In this document: piece by piece, positions 42,406-51,594 of the stretch
How positions within the stretch are numbered: position 1 is the first letter of the stretch
Layout of the letters: every line of letters starts with the position of its first letter
DNA from: Fluviicola sp.
GTDB lineage: Bacteria > Bacteroidota > Bacteroidia > Flavobacteriales_D > Crocinitomicaceae
DNA: 64,000 nt
Reading direction: 5' to 3'
Assembly: GCA_029866325.1 (NCBI GenBank)
Contig: JARWZO010000028.1
Location: 16,952-80,951 of the forward strand
Program-made: the position numbers and the translations under genes
The notes under the pieces: model-generated
What the model was told of the DNA's origin: nothing
Seen by the model: only the letters and a program-made list of their open reading frames with translations
Databases searched by the model: none

Positions 42406-43353
42406 ATGAATATTCTAGTATATATCAATACTGCCAGCAACTTGGCAAAAAGTGCATTGGAAGCCGTTACTTACGCCTCAAAAATAGGCGGTTCGGTTTC
42501 AGTAGTAGCTACAGGAAACGCTGATGATACAACATTGGCAACATTGGGCGAATACGGTGCTCAAAAAGTAATGATCGACCGTTCGGCTTCTGCAGACGAT
42601 GCGCAACAGGTTACCCGTTTGGTAGCAAAAGCAACTGAAGCCGTAAATGCGGATGTGGTTATTTTCTCGCACGATTTGATCGCAAAAGCAGTAGCTCCGC
42701 GTTTATCCGTTCGTTTGAAAGCAGGTTATATTTCAGGCGCGGTTGCCGTTCCGGATATGAGCAACGGTTTTTCTTGTAAAGTGAACGTTTTCTCCGGAAA
42801 AGCATTTGCGCAAGTAGCCGTGAATTCTGCTAAAAAAATCATTTCATTATTGCCAAACTCCATTCAACCGGAAAAAGCAGGAGCTGCTTGTGCAGTGGAA
42901 GCATTCGACGGAGCAGTGGGTTCTGCTGCCATTAAAGTAGTAGACACCAAAAAGCCGGAAGGTGAAATTCCATTGCCGGAAGCAGAATTGGTTGTTTCTG
43001 CCGGTCGTGGTATGAAAGGTCCTGAGAACTGGGGAATTGTAGAAGACTTGGCAAAAGCCTTGGGCGCTGCAACAGCTTGTTCACGTCCGGTGGCGGATAT
43101 CGGTTGGAGACCTCACCACGAACACGTTGGACAAACCGGTGTTGCCATTCGTCCGAACTTGTACATTGCTGCGGGCATTTCCGGGGCTATTCAGCACCTT
43201 GCGGGTGTGAACGGATCGAAGGTAATTGTGGTGATCAACACCGATGCTGAAGCTCCATTCTTTAAGGCTGCTGACTACGGTGTAGTGGGTGATGTTTTTG
43301 ACGTATTGCCGAAGTTAACAGCGGCTGTTAAAAAATTCCACGCTGCGCAGTAA
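42406..43353 (+). CDS. etfA: Electron transfer flavoprotein, alpha subunit
   Basis: A 315-residue EtfA. The C-terminal FAD-binding signature is plain: VSAGRGMKGPENWGIVEDLAKALGAA, RPVADIGWRPHHEHVGQTG, LYIAAGISGAIQHLAG and VIVVINTDAEAPFFKAADYGVVGD. It forms the FAD-holding half of the EtfAB dimer in beta-oxidation electron transfer. It is co-transcribed with etfB. The 75-bp space after it holds only the bnn-type nuclease leader. Confidence 0.96.
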   Translation: MNILVYINTASNLAKSALEAVTYASKIGGSVSVVATGNADDTTLATLGEYGAQKVMIDRSASADDAQQVTRLVAKATEAVNADVVIFSHDLIAKAVAPRLSVRLKAGYISGAVAVPDMSNGFSCKVNVFSGKAFAQVAVNSAKKIISLLPNSIQPEKAGAACAVEAFDGAVGSAAIKVVDTKKPEGEIPLPEAELVVSAGRGMKGPENWGIVEDLAKALGAATACSRPVADIGWRPHHEHVGQTGVAIRPNLYIAAGISGAIQHLAGVNGSKVIVVINTDAEAPFFKAADYGVVGDVFDVLPKLTAAVKKFHAAQ

Positions 43354-43460
43354 TTGCATTTGCACATTTTGGTTATTTTTACCAATGAATTACTATACGA
43401 GGGAAGCACACACAACTGCTTCCCTCATTGTTTAAACCCTTCGCAACGTCAAGCGACCGA

Positions 43461-44033
43461 ATGGATAAAATAAAATTGGAAATCGTTGGGCTGTCTTACA
43501 GCCAGACTCAGTCAGGAGCCTACGCGTTAGTGCTTTCGGAGGCTGGTGGGAAGCGCCGTTTACCGATCATCATCGGAGGGTTCGAAGCGCAAGCTATTGC
43601 CATTGAACTCGAAAAAATGGTGCCTACCCGACCGCTTACGCATGATTTATTCAAAACATTTGCCACTTCTTTCGGCATCAAAGTGAAGGAAGTGATCATT
43701 TATAACCTACAGGAAGGTATTTTCTTTGCCAAACTGGTGTGCGAACGCGACGGACAATTATCGGATATCGATGCCCGTACTTCAGATGCAATTGCCTTGG
43801 CCGTGCGGTTTGAATGTCCCATTTTCACCTTTGAAACGATTTTATCTTCAGCCGGTATTTTGTCGGATGAGTTTATGGATGAAGACGATGATACGGATGA
43901 TGATACTTCCGAAGAAAACGAGTTTCAGCGCATGTCGAAAGACGAACTGGAGCAAGCCATCACCGAAGCTATTGAAAACGAAGACTATGAGCGGGCGTCC
44001 ATGCTGAGAGACGAGATCAATAAACGGTCGTAA
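43461..44033 (+). CDS. Bifunctional nuclease family protein with UVR motif
   Basis: A 190-residue protein of the DUF151 bifunctional nuclease family: LEIVGLSYSQTQSGAYALVLSE, RRLPIIIGGFEAQAIAIELE, RPLTHDLFKTFATSF and LSDIDARTSDAIALAVRFECPIF. An acidic linker is followed by a UVR motif (LEQAITEAIENEDYERASMLRDEI), a UvrB/UvrC-style helical pair. I use the ATG at 43461; the frame upstream to 43428 adds 11 residues. The family has reported DNase/RNase activity in plants, and the bacterial role is uncertain. Eighteen bases separate it from the nucleoside permease gene. Confidence 0.92.
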   Translation: MDKIKLEIVGLSYSQTQSGAYALVLSEAGGKRRLPIIIGGFEAQAIAIELEKMVPTRPLTHDLFKTFATSFGIKVKEVIIYNLQEGIFFAKLVCERDGQLSDIDARTSDAIALAVRFECPIFTFETILSSAGILSDEFMDEDDDTDDDTSEENEFQRMSKDELEQAITEAIENEDYERASMLRDEINKRS

Positions 44034-44051
44034 CTACTAAAACCCTACTAC

Positions 44052-45314
44052 ATGCAACTTTCGATCAAGAATCGCTTAATCTTCATGAGTTTTATGCAAT
44101 TCTTTGTGTGGGGCGCATGGTTGATTACGATAGCCAATTATTGTTCTACTACCAAAGGCTGGACCTTTAGCCAATTTGGCGCTATCTTTTCAACTATGGG
44201 GTTTGCAGCATTGTTTATGCCTACCATAACAGGAATTGTTGCAGATAGATGGATCAATGCAGAGCGGTTATTAGGAATATTGCATTTGCTAGGTGGCATT
44301 GCCTTAGCATGCATTCCGGCCATTGATGACCCGAACACTTTTTTTTGGGTTATTTTCTTTGCAATGATTTGTTATATGCCTACCATTTCTTTATCAAACT
44401 CGGTGGCTTATCATATCTTAAAATCGAATAACTTCAATGTTGTAAAGTCATTCCCTCCCATTCGTGTGTGGGGAACCGTTGGTTTTATTGCAGCTATGTG
44501 GACCACCAATCTTACGGGAAGCAAAGCAAATGCCAATCAGTTTTACATTGCCGCTATTGCCGCGGCTGTATTGGCTATCTATGCGTTTACATTGCCAAAA
44601 TGTACCCCACAGGGAAAAACAACCGGTACAGGATCAGTTAAAGAAGTTCTTGGCCTCAATGCCTTCAAGTTATTTGGACAGTACAAGATGTTGCTTTTCT
44701 TTTTGTTTTCCATGTTACTGGGAGCATCATTGCAATTGACCAACATGTATGGTGATGTTTATTTTTCCGAATTTGAAAAGATTCCTAAATATGCCGATTT
44801 ATGGGTAGTAGAGCACTCCACTATTATCATGTCCATTTCTCAGATTTCCGAAACGTTGTTTATTCTGGCGATTCCATTTTTTCTGAAACGCTTTGGCATC
44901 AAACAAGTAATGTTAATCAGTATGGCAGCCTGGGTGCTCCGCTTCGGATTATTGGCATACGGCAACCCGGCAGATGGTTTGTGGATGATCGTAATGTCTT
45001 GCATTGTCTATGGAATGGCATTTGATTTTTTCAATATTTCAGGATCGTTATTCGTTGAAACAAGTGTTTCGCCTAAAATCCGTTCCAGCGCTCAAGGCCT
45101 TTTTATGATGATGACAAATGGAATTGGTGCCGTACTCGGAAGTTATATCAGTGGTTGGGTGATTGACAGTTATTTCTTATTGGAAAACGGGGATAAAAAC
45201 TGGAGACCTATCTGGATTACTTTTGCTCTCTATGCACTTGTCATTACGATTCTCTTTGCTTTACTTTTCCGCCACAAACACAACCCAGCCGAGCTGGAAA
45301 ACGTGCAGCACTAA
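44052..45314 (+). CDS. NupG-type nucleoside:H+ symporter (MFS)
   Basis: A 420-residue inner-membrane transporter with 12 predicted helices. The opening LIFMSFMQFFVWGAWLITI and SQFGAIFSTMGFAALFMPTITGIVADRW match nucleoside permeases of the NupG family, with a helix-2/3 loop of the type GIVADRW, and FPPIRVWGTVGFIAAMW. It would import nucleosides with protons. Nucleoside uptake fits salvage alongside thymidylate synthesis, but no salvage genes are next to it. It lies 18 bp after the nuclease gene, probably the same transcript. Length is normal. Confidence 0.9.
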   Translation: MQLSIKNRLIFMSFMQFFVWGAWLITIANYCSTTKGWTFSQFGAIFSTMGFAALFMPTITGIVADRWINAERLLGILHLLGGIALACIPAIDDPNTFFWVIFFAMICYMPTISLSNSVAYHILKSNNFNVVKSFPPIRVWGTVGFIAAMWTTNLTGSKANANQFYIAAIAAAVLAIYAFTLPKCTPQGKTTGTGSVKEVLGLNAFKLFGQYKMLLFFLFSMLLGASLQLTNMYGDVYFSEFEKIPKYADLWVVEHSTIIMSISQISETLFILAIPFFLKRFGIKQVMLISMAAWVLRFGLLAYGNPADGLWMIVMSCIVYGMAFDFFNISGSLFVETSVSPKIRSSAQGLFMMMTNGIGAVLGSYISGWVIDSYFLLENGDKNWRPIWITFALYALVITILFALLFRHKHNPAELENVQH

Positions 45315-45478
45315 TTCACCTTATTTTCAACACAATTCTTACGCTAAAGCTACAGCGAAGGCGCAAAGACACAAAGTTTTTTTGAAGGATAGACGTGTTA
45401 AGATCACAAAGGCGTTCTAAGGAAATCTTTTTCTTCTACCTATAAAAAGTGTCTCTCTTTGTGAAGGTAACATACACC

Positions 45479-45673
45479 CTACTACCGGAATCCCTTTTGT
45501 GTTCTTAACAAGTCAAGCCTGTACTATTTTTTTTGTGCTTTTTCGGTGAAAAGTCTTTTCGTGTAATTCACAATACATCTCCGGTTCTAAAGGAAACACA
45601 GAACTACTACCATAATCCCTTTGTGTTCTTAACAGGTCAAGTCTGTCCTATTTCTTTGTGCCTTTGTGGTGAA
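45479..45673. repeat. Pair of diverged 70-bp direct repeats
   Basis: In the gene-free 45315-45791 interval, 45479-45550 and 45604-45673 share CTACTACC, TTGTGTTCTTAACA, GTCAAG and a final GGTGAA, about 80% alike by eye. A reverse-oriented fragment (GGCGCAAAGACACAAAG, near 45359) precedes them. They look like copies of a dispersed intergenic element; no reading frame or terminator is evident. Confidence 0.7.
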
Positions 45674-45791
45674 TAGCCCCCCCTTAATTCCTTCGTTTCA
45701 AGCATTGTAATTAGTTGATCTTTACTCAAATTTGATTTTTAAGAATAATATTAGTAGCTTTCGGCTTCAAAATGAATCTTAGATTACAGCA

Positions 45792-46262
45792 ATGAAAAAA
45801 ACAACCTATTTACGGCTACTGCGTTTGAACGCTCCGCTGTTTATTTTTGCGATCCTTTTTGTAGGCCTTTCCGCTTGTCATCGCGACATCAAAAAAGACA
45901 AGGGAATTATTGTAAATGAATTGGGTGACGCTTGTCCTACATTGAACTCTGCTGACGGTGACGAGTATGTAGTGACTTCATCTTCTCAATTGAGCACTAT
46001 TCTTGGAGCTTCCGGATGCACTGCCTCTACTTTCGGCGTAGATTTCTCTAAAAACACCTTGTTGGGGAAATACGTGAAAGGAAAATGTAAGATGAAAATC
46101 TACAACCAGGTAAAACGCGAAGATGGTTCGAAACGAATTTTGTTTAAAATTCTTGCCAACAGCAAAGGCTTCTGCGATACGGATTATTACGAATGGACAT
46201 GGGTGGTTGTTCCAAACTTCCCAAGTGACTATGAAGTATTTTTCGTTGTAGAAAAACGATAA
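45792..46262 (+). CDS. Lipoprotein of unknown function
   Basis: A 156-residue protein with a lipoprotein signal (LFIFAILFVGLSAC, lipobox LSAC) and then about 120 residues with four further cysteines (ACPTLN, GASGCTAS, GKCKMK, FCDTDY), probably forming two disulfides in the periplasm. No family is recognised. The stretch DACPTLNSADGDEYVVTSSSQL resembles small Bacteroidota immunoglobulin-like periplasmic proteins but this is a weak impression. It is flanked by non-coding DNA and has no operon partner. Confidence 0.75.
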   Translation: MKKTTYLRLLRLNAPLFIFAILFVGLSACHRDIKKDKGIIVNELGDACPTLNSADGDEYVVTSSSQLSTILGASGCTASTFGVDFSKNTLLGKYVKGKCKMKIYNQVKREDGSKRILFKILANSKGFCDTDYYEWTWVVVPNFPSDYEVFFVVEKR

Positions 46263-46415
46263 TAGAAATTCACTTTCTTTAAGCAATGGTTTGTCAGTAT
46301 CTCTTGACAAATCGTTGCTTTTTAGTTGAGCGAGGATTGAAGAGTCTTATAGTCGTTAATCAACAACAAACGTGAGTTCGGGATACGAATTCGCATTAAA
46401 CAAGTTCTCCATACG

Positions 46416-46841
46416 ATGAAAAACGCCATCTTACTCACATTCCTCTTTTTCTCCGGCTGGGCAGCTGCTCAAGTTTCCGACACGACCGTAGCGCGTGCTT
46501 TCTGGAACGATAACATTCAGACAATTGTAAAAGCCAATGTGACGAAAGTGCTCACACAAACCCACTACCCGTTGGAAGTCAAAACCGGTCAAAAGCGTGA
46601 GAAATTGACCAAGGAACAGTTCAAGACGCGTTATAAATCCATTTTCACTTCCACAATTGTAGCTGAACTTGCTTCGGAAGATATCGATGCCATTGATGCC
46701 TTTACAATGGGTGATGACGAAACGGAGACCTATATGTTGGCATGCATGCTTTCGGAAGAAAGCGATGCGGCGATAGTGCTGTGTTTTAAGCAATTCAATG
46801 GCAAATGGCAGTTGTATCTGGTCGATTATCATTTGGAATGA
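46416..46841 (+). CDS. Small secreted protein of unknown function
   Basis: A 141-residue protein with signal peptide MKNAILLTFLFFSGWAAAQ. The mature part looks like an NTF2/DUF4878-type small alpha+beta fold (helix, KLTKEQFKTRYKSIFTSTIVAEL, then strands ending NGKWQLYLVDYHLE), but that is only a pattern impression. No operon partner. A periplasmic location is expected. The downstream 170 bp carries the tRNA promoter. Confidence 0.7.
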   Translation: MKNAILLTFLFFSGWAAAQVSDTTVARAFWNDNIQTIVKANVTKVLTQTHYPLEVKTGQKREKLTKEQFKTRYKSIFTSTIVAELASEDIDAIDAFTMGDDETETYMLACMLSEESDAAIVLCFKQFNGKWQLYLVDYHLE

Positions 46842-46927
46842 TAAAACCAAACAACAACAAAATCAGCCTCTTGGCAAGTCGGCAGAAAAATACCTTCAAC
46901 TTTTCTGCATTTTTTCCGTTTCAAGGC

Positions 46928-46957
46928 TTTGATTTTAAAAAATACTTTCTACATTTG
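46928..46957 (+). promoter_or_regulatory. tRNA operon promoter
   Basis: TTTG at 46928-46931 and a perfect TACATTTG at 46950-46957 are separated by 18 bp, a good Bacteroidota sigma-70-type promoter. It is about 58 bp upstream of the tRNA-Gly gene. Confidence 0.75.
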
Positions 46958-47014
46958 TCCCCCGTAACAAACGTGTTGCGGTAGTTGCGAAAGCAACGAT
47001 TGAAATAAAAATAA

Positions 47015-47087
47015 GCGAGAGTAGCTCAGTTGGTAGAGCACAACCTTGCCAAGGTTGGGGTCGCGAGTTCGAATCTCGTCTCCCGCT
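47015..47087 (+). tRNA. tRNA-Gly (GCC)
   Basis: Standard 73-nt cloverleaf: acceptor GCGAGAG/CTCCCGC with one A.C mismatch, D arm GCTC-AGTTGGTA-GAGC, anticodon arm CAACC-TTGCCAA-GGTTG (anticodon GCC), and T arm GCGAG-TTCGAAT-CTCGT. The 3' CCA is not encoded. The acceptor mismatch is odd but the rest is canonical. Confidence 0.95.
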
Positions 47088-47151
47088 CGAATACCAAAGG
47101 ATTTGTCAGCCACGGCGGATGAATCCTTTTTTTATTCTAGTAATGAGAAAT

Positions 47152-47238
47152 GCTCGGATGGTGGAATTGGTAGACACGCCGGACTTAAAATCCTGTGCTC
47201 ATTTGGGCGTGCGGGTTCAAGTCCCGCTCCGAGTACCA
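47152..47238 (+). tRNA. tRNA-Leu (UAA)
   Basis: Class II tRNA with long variable arm: acceptor GCTCGGA/TCCGAGT, anticodon loop CTTAAAA (anticodon UAA), T arm GCGGG-TTCAAGT-CCCGC, and encoded CCA at 47236-47238. It lies 64 bp after tRNA-Gly, likely the same transcript. The accessory island to the right starts here. Confidence 0.95.
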
Positions 47239-47427
47239 ACGAAGTAGAAAAGCCTTTGGAGATTTCCAAAGGCTTTTTTCGTTTTTCGTTGGCTTTTCAC
47301 TTCGTTGTCCCATGGCGAATGAGGAACGAATTCTGCTTTGGGACAAAAAGAAAAGAAGTTTACTTCACAGCCGTTATTTTTTTGTCCTCATTCTCGCTCT
47401 CTGTCTCATTCTAATATTGCTAGAGCC

Positions 47428-47564
47428 GTTATTTTTTCAGAATGAGAAACAGAATGAGAATGATGTTGGAGCTTCGTTCTATTCTAGGAATGCACGGTAA
47501 ATTACGTAGACTTCTACTTCGCAGGCATTGTTTTTTCAGAGCGGGAAACAGAATGAGAATGAGT
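47428..47564. repeat. Direct repeats GAAACAGAATGAGAATG type
   Basis: 47428-47465 and 47527-47564 share TTTTTTCAGA, GGGAAACAGAATGAG-like words over 38 bp. An inverted fragment (CATTCTCGCTCTCTGTCTCATTCT-like) precedes them at about 47390, and another (TCGCTCTCATTCTGAGATG) occurs at 49133. The interval 47239-47674 has no convincing gene. Confidence 0.65.
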
Positions 47565-47674
47565 CCGCTGCCGCGGAAAGAATGATTCTGAGCCATTTAA
47601 AATTTTTAGATTCTGCTGCTTTTCAGAAAAAAAATCTGTATCTTAAGATAACCAACTTAAAATCAGATTCTATC

Positions 47675-47761
47675 ATGTTTGAATTTCAAAAACTGGAAGT
47701 TTACGAAAAAGCGAAAGCCTTTCACACTGATACAAATCAACTAGACATTAAAATGGCTTGA
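47675..47761 (+). pseudogene. Truncated S23 four-helix bundle protein remnant
   Basis: From ATG 47675 the frame begins FEFQKLEVYEKAKAFH, the characteristic start of S23/23S rRNA-IVS proteins, but loses homology after about 16 residues and stops at residue 28. An intact family member is about 120 residues (compare 30202-30570). It looks like a 5' remnant left by an internal deletion. The repeats just upstream may be what remains of its enclosing hairpin. Confidence 0.65.
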
Positions 47762-47862
47762 GATGAGTAAGGAGAAACTTGGGTTTTTTATACTTCAACA
47801 GGCCTTTTAATCAAGATTATTTAGCTAAATTTCAAATCTATTAACCATAAATTCTACTATTC

Positions 47863-48858
47863 ATGAGTTCAACAAAAGAAAAACCAACCGGGATTAATCC
47901 TAACTCGGCAGATGTGCCCGCTATTCTAGCGTCATCCATTTCATATTGTTCGTTAACGAATAATGTACGCGGAACATTGCGAAAATACCTACCTGATTGG
48001 ACATTGGTATGGGAACCGATAGATGCGGTGAATGGCAACTATGCTTTTATTGCACAAAACGGAAACCAATACATGATTGCTATAAGAGGGTCTATTTTGA
48101 ATTTTTCGATAGGCTCGTTTGATAATTGGTTTCGAGAAGATTTCAATGTATTCACACAAGTGCAATGGGAATATCCGTACGATCCGGTAACGAAACCTAT
48201 GATTTCTGCCGGTTCGGCTTATGGTTTACATAATATGAGTCAATTGCTTGGTAGAGAAAATAAAGGCACGCTCCTAAATTTTATTCGTCAACTTCCTTCT
48301 ACTGCTGCCATAACAGTTACGGGGCACAGTCTTGGCGGTGGTTTAGCTCCCGTTTATGCCTTGTACCTGAATTCTCAATTACAACGATCGGGTATTCGTT
48401 TACAACCGATATCTGTAGTTACTTTCGCCGGACCAACCACTGGAAATGCAGCATTTGCAGCTCTTTTTAACGCAACATTCAAAGGTCGAGCCCGGTTGTA
48501 TGTAGACGTAATTGATATTGTTCCTTTTGCAGCAAATAATATTGGGGGTATCGCGAAGTTGTTTAGTGGAAAGCATCGGTATGCACCGAAGGCTCCTATA
48601 GAACTTGAGGCGCTCTTTTTATTGGCAAATGACCAAATGAAAAAAGCCGAGAAAGAATATAATTCGTATTACACACCATTAGCAGGCACCATTTTGCTAA
48701 ATACAGCTAAGTATGAATTTCCGAATGATCACATTTTACCTATAACTGCTTGGGCAACACAAGCCGGCGATCAACATTCTCACGATAATTACTTGAAGTT
48801 AGTTGGGTGGCTAGGAACTGATTTTGGATGTACAGGTAATTTACAGTTTGGAAAATAA
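47863..48858 (+). CDS. Class 3 lipase-like alpha/beta hydrolase
   Basis: A 331-residue protein of the lipase class 3 family. ITVTGHSLGGGLAPVYALYL holds the nucleophilic Ser in GHSLGG, LYVDVIDIVPF supplies the likely Asp, and GDQHSHDNYLKLVGW the likely His. The N-terminal QYMIAIRGS carries the oxyanion-type strand seen in the family. There is no signal peptide, so it may act in the cytosol or leave by an unknown route. Class 3 lipases in accessory islands are sometimes secreted toxins, but no immunity gene or delivery domain is visible. Start ATG at 47863. Confidence 0.88.
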   Translation: MSSTKEKPTGINPNSADVPAILASSISYCSLTNNVRGTLRKYLPDWTLVWEPIDAVNGNYAFIAQNGNQYMIAIRGSILNFSIGSFDNWFREDFNVFTQVQWEYPYDPVTKPMISAGSAYGLHNMSQLLGRENKGTLLNFIRQLPSTAAITVTGHSLGGGLAPVYALYLNSQLQRSGIRLQPISVVTFAGPTTGNAAFAALFNATFKGRARLYVDVIDIVPFAANNIGGIAKLFSGKHRYAPKAPIELEALFLLANDQMKKAEKEYNSYYTPLAGTILLNTAKYEFPNDHILPITAWATQAGDQHSHDNYLKLVGWLGTDFGCTGNLQFGK

Positions 48859-48888
48859 GCTACACTAACTTAAAAGCGGATATTCTCC

Positions 48889-48896
48889 TATCTTTG
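48889..48896 (+). promoter_or_regulatory. -7 element (TATCTTTG) of a possible small RNA
   Basis: A perfect TAnnTTTG lies 31 bp after the lipase stop. It is followed by 107 bp of non-coding DNA and a terminator at 49017-49051. No -33 TTTG at normal spacing. Confidence 0.55.
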
Positions 48897-48902
48897 CACT
48901 CC

Positions 48903-49051
48903 TTTTGCTTTTACAAGCATATACAAGTTAGCAATGTCGCTTGCCTGAAAAGAAAGCGTAATAAAACATATTCAAAACCTTATGAATTGGCTTCCACCTT
49001 TCATAGGAAAAGCAAGCCCTGAACGTTTTCGGATGTTCAGGGTTTTGTTTT
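48903..49051 (+). ncRNA. Candidate structured small RNA, about 150 nt
   Basis: Bounded by a perfect -7 element and a rho-independent terminator (CCCTGAAC 49017-49024, GTTCAGGG 49035-49042, then TTTTGTTTT). Internal pairings include GCTT/AAGC (48907-48918) and a long-range GCTTGC (48939-48944) with GCAAGC (49012-49017). The 20-bp block CTTCCACCTTTCATAGGAAA (48991-49010) recurs at 49153-49172 with one change, as part of a decayed second copy. A 23-codon frame beginning ATGAATTGG at 48981 runs through the terminator, so a small peptide is an alternative. I cannot assign an Rfam family. Confidence 0.5.
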
Positions 49052-49152
49052 AAACACTCATTTCGCTAACACTATAGCTTGTGCCATCGCTAAAGCTATT
49101 GGTGACATGCGATTAGCGAACGCGGTCTGTTTCTCGCTCTCATTCTGAGATG

Positions 49153-49172
49153 CTTCCACCTTTCATTGGAAA
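49153..49172 (+). repeat. Second copy of the small-RNA core block
   Basis: CTTCCACCTTTCATTGGAAA differs from 48991-49010 by one base, and the following TCTTCGGAT and GGGTTTTTG also echo the first copy. The hairpin there is broken, so this looks like a degenerate duplicate. Confidence 0.6.
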
Positions 49173-49258
49173 CGGAACGGTCAATGTCTTCGGATCATGC
49201 ATAAGGACAAACACGTGTTGAGGGTTTTTGTTTTTCCATTAGCAAACTCAAAAGGATA

Positions 49259-50526
49259 TTAACTGGAAAATCTTTCATGAAACTGAGTTATCGTGTAGAT
49301 TTCAATGTTATATTCTTTGAGTATCGTTTCCATTTCAATTCTAACTTGGTCATATGCTTGCTTGTTATTGATATTCGTAACTATACTATGCTTTATTTCT
49401 TTGAATCCTAAATCTTTTTCAATTAATTTATCTATTGCTTTTTTCATTTGAACAACACTGTCACGTAGATTCCCAATTTGGGTATCTGAGGGTCTATCAG
49501 TTTTGAACATTTTTACTTCAATGAGTTCTTGAGTGTGCTTTTCATTATCTAACAAGCAATAATCAATTTCAACGTCTGTCAAAAATGTTTGATTTGGTAT
49601 ATGTTTAACTCCTGTTTGATTTAAAAGATATCCAATTGCATGGAACAACAATCCGTCTTTGTGAACAATGTGATCGTATATAGTCTTGTCCAATTCATAA
49701 GGGACAATGTAAAGGACTTCTTTATTACATGAAGGGCATTTAAGCTTTAGATTACTTGGTTTGATGTTAATGGACAATACCCCATTAAACGTATTTGGCG
49801 GGCAACTTACGCATTCGTAGTAGCTTTTTAACTTCCCGCCCTTAATGACATCAATCTCATACAGATTATCAAAGAATTCAAGCCGATCAAAATAATTTAC
49901 GTTATCAAATAGAATGTCGGTAAAATGCTTGGTTGCAGATAATAGGTTTCCTTTGATTTTATGATTGTAATATGTACTTAACAGATCTATCGAAATAGAC
50001 AAATCAAATAGATTTTCATTGCTGAGAAAAGTTTTTAGCTGGGTTTTAAATTCTTGCTCAAAATAAAGTAGAAGTTGCTGAACTGATTCAATGTTTTCGG
50101 GGATTATGTAGTATTCAGCTAATGATTTGAAAAGATCCTGTTCACTTTCAATAGCATCAACTAATTTTCCGGCGAGTCTAAGCCAATTTACATTCTTACG
50201 AAGATCCGACTGTAATTTGTTGAACGTTTTGTTGAATTTTTTTTGAAATAGAGTTCGATTTTATCGTTATCCAAGTATTTCTTTGCAGCTACTTGTAACT
50301 CGTGAACCAATTCAATATTCGCATTCTCGGTTCTTTTTGAGGCTTGTAGACCAGTTTTGCGTTTTTGCGAGTTTGTTAGCACCAAACGTTGCGCGAGGAA
50401 TTTTTCCTTGGTTAGGATAAGCTCAATTTCATTTTCTAGTAATTGCGTTCGATGAACTGAAAATATAGCCTGACAATTGGGATCGTTCCAAAAAAGGTTG
50501 TAAAATATTTTATCGTTTGCTTTCAA
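49259..50526 (-). pseudogene. PD-(D/E)XK nuclease-like gene split by a frameshift at an A8 run
   Basis: Two reading frames make one protein. From a TTG at 50526 the first frame runs to a stop at 50188. A second frame, open from 50260 without an ATG, continues to 49259. They overlap at a run of eight T (50237-50244, A8 on the coding strand). Adding one A, or slipping back one base, would join them into about 422 residues. The C-terminal part has a zinc knuckle (ECVSCPPNTF ... LKCPSCNKE) and EIDYCLLDNEKHTQELIEVKMF, the Asp...Glu-x-Lys pattern of a PD-(D/E)XK nuclease. Possibilities are a real inactivating mutation, phase variation at the homopolymer, programmed -1 frameshifting or a sequencing error. 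It lies among phage-defence genes. Confidence 0.7.
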
Positions 50527-50665
50527 AATGTTGTAATAAGTATCTAGTATAAAGTTACTTATTATGGTTCATCTTTCGAAAGGACTGTTCATAAATAGAT
50601 GGATCTATGATATTTTTTAATTCTCCTTACAGGGAAGTGTTAGTTTGACATCTTTGTAGTTATTA

Positions 50666-51553
50666 TTATGAAGATTCAACTTTAAATCGCTCACGTAAAT
50701 GAGCATACTTTTCCCAAAAGAACATATATCCTTTGGAGTTTAAATCCATGATACTGATTCGTTCAAAACAACGATACTTATCAAGAACAGGAGTAAATGC
50801 GACATAATCTTCCTGAAAACTAATCCAAAACAACCACTTGATCTCGGGGTAAGTAAAATGATTCAAATAAAGATTGATCAAATCTGTTTTTTCGTCCTCG
50901 TTATGAAATGGAGAAGAGTCGATCATTCGAATGATATAAAAACAATTGTTGTAATACCGGTAAAAAGCACCTTTTAGTCCTTCGAGGAAAAATTCCAGTG
51001 TAGTTGCAATTATCCAATCCGGAGTCTTATCTTCCTCGTCCAATCTAGCTGCATCAAACATTGTCCAATCAAAAAGATCAATGGTATGTTCGAAAACACC
51101 TCCTCCTTCCATTATTGGGTACTCTTCTAATAGTCGTGTAATACTATGATTGTATTCGAAACCTGCAATTTTTGAAAATTGGTAATTAGCATCGATATTC
51201 ACTAATTCGATTTTAGAGGTATGTACCACAAATGAATCAACAATGGATAAGTGCAGATCAAATAACTTAAACAGTTTCGCTTCCCAATCGCGTTTATCGT
51301 TCTCTTGTCGCTGAATTTGAAACTGGTCTTGGACAACTTTATTGGCTTCAATCTGCGCTTTTAAAGCAGCAAAGACTAAAATGGAACCGGCAATGCTTAG
51401 AAATGGCGAGGTTAGTCCGCCTATCGTATCTCCCATGATTCCAGCGCTAGGGCTAATCTCATTTTGAAAGAACATTGAAAGTACCAACGGCGCTAAAAAC
51501 GCAGCTATCATACAACTGATTGCTGCTACCCAATACCATTTGTAGGATTTCAT
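50666..51553 (-). CDS. Putative phage abortive infection protein (AbiC-like)
   Basis: A 295-residue protein with two N-terminal membrane helices (about 7-27 and 47-66) and the connecting MGDTIGGLTSPFLSIAGSILVFAALKAQIEA segment that marks the putative AbiC family. It is followed by a coiled coil (VVQDQFQIQRQENDKRDWEAKLF) and a helical cytosolic domain. Relatives abort phage infection in lactococci, by an unknown mechanism. Located between a nuclease-like gene and a type IIG restriction-modification gene. Start ATG at 51553 has no obvious promoter; 112 bp separate it from the tail of the upstream remnant. Confidence 0.82.
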   Translation of the reverse strand: MKSYKWYWVAAISCMIAAFLAPLVLSMFFQNEISPSAGIMGDTIGGLTSPFLSIAGSILVFAALKAQIEANKVVQDQFQIQRQENDKRDWEAKLFKLFDLHLSIVDSFVVHTSKIELVNIDANYQFSKIAGFEYNHSITRLLEEYPIMEGGGVFEHTIDLFDWTMFDAARLDEEDKTPDWIIATTLEFFLEGLKGAFYRYYNNCFYIIRMIDSSPFHNEDEKTDLINLYLNHFTYPEIKWLFWISFQEDYVAFTPVLDKYRCFERISIMDLNSKGYMFFWEKYAHLRERFKVESS

Positions 51554-51594
51554 ATTGAAGCTATATTATTAATTGCGTTTAACGATTATTGTTT

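Noticed and set aside
47528..47674. Upstream part of the frame containing the S23 remnant
   Set aside because: It covers intergenic direct repeats; protein-like sequence begins only at the ATG at 47675.
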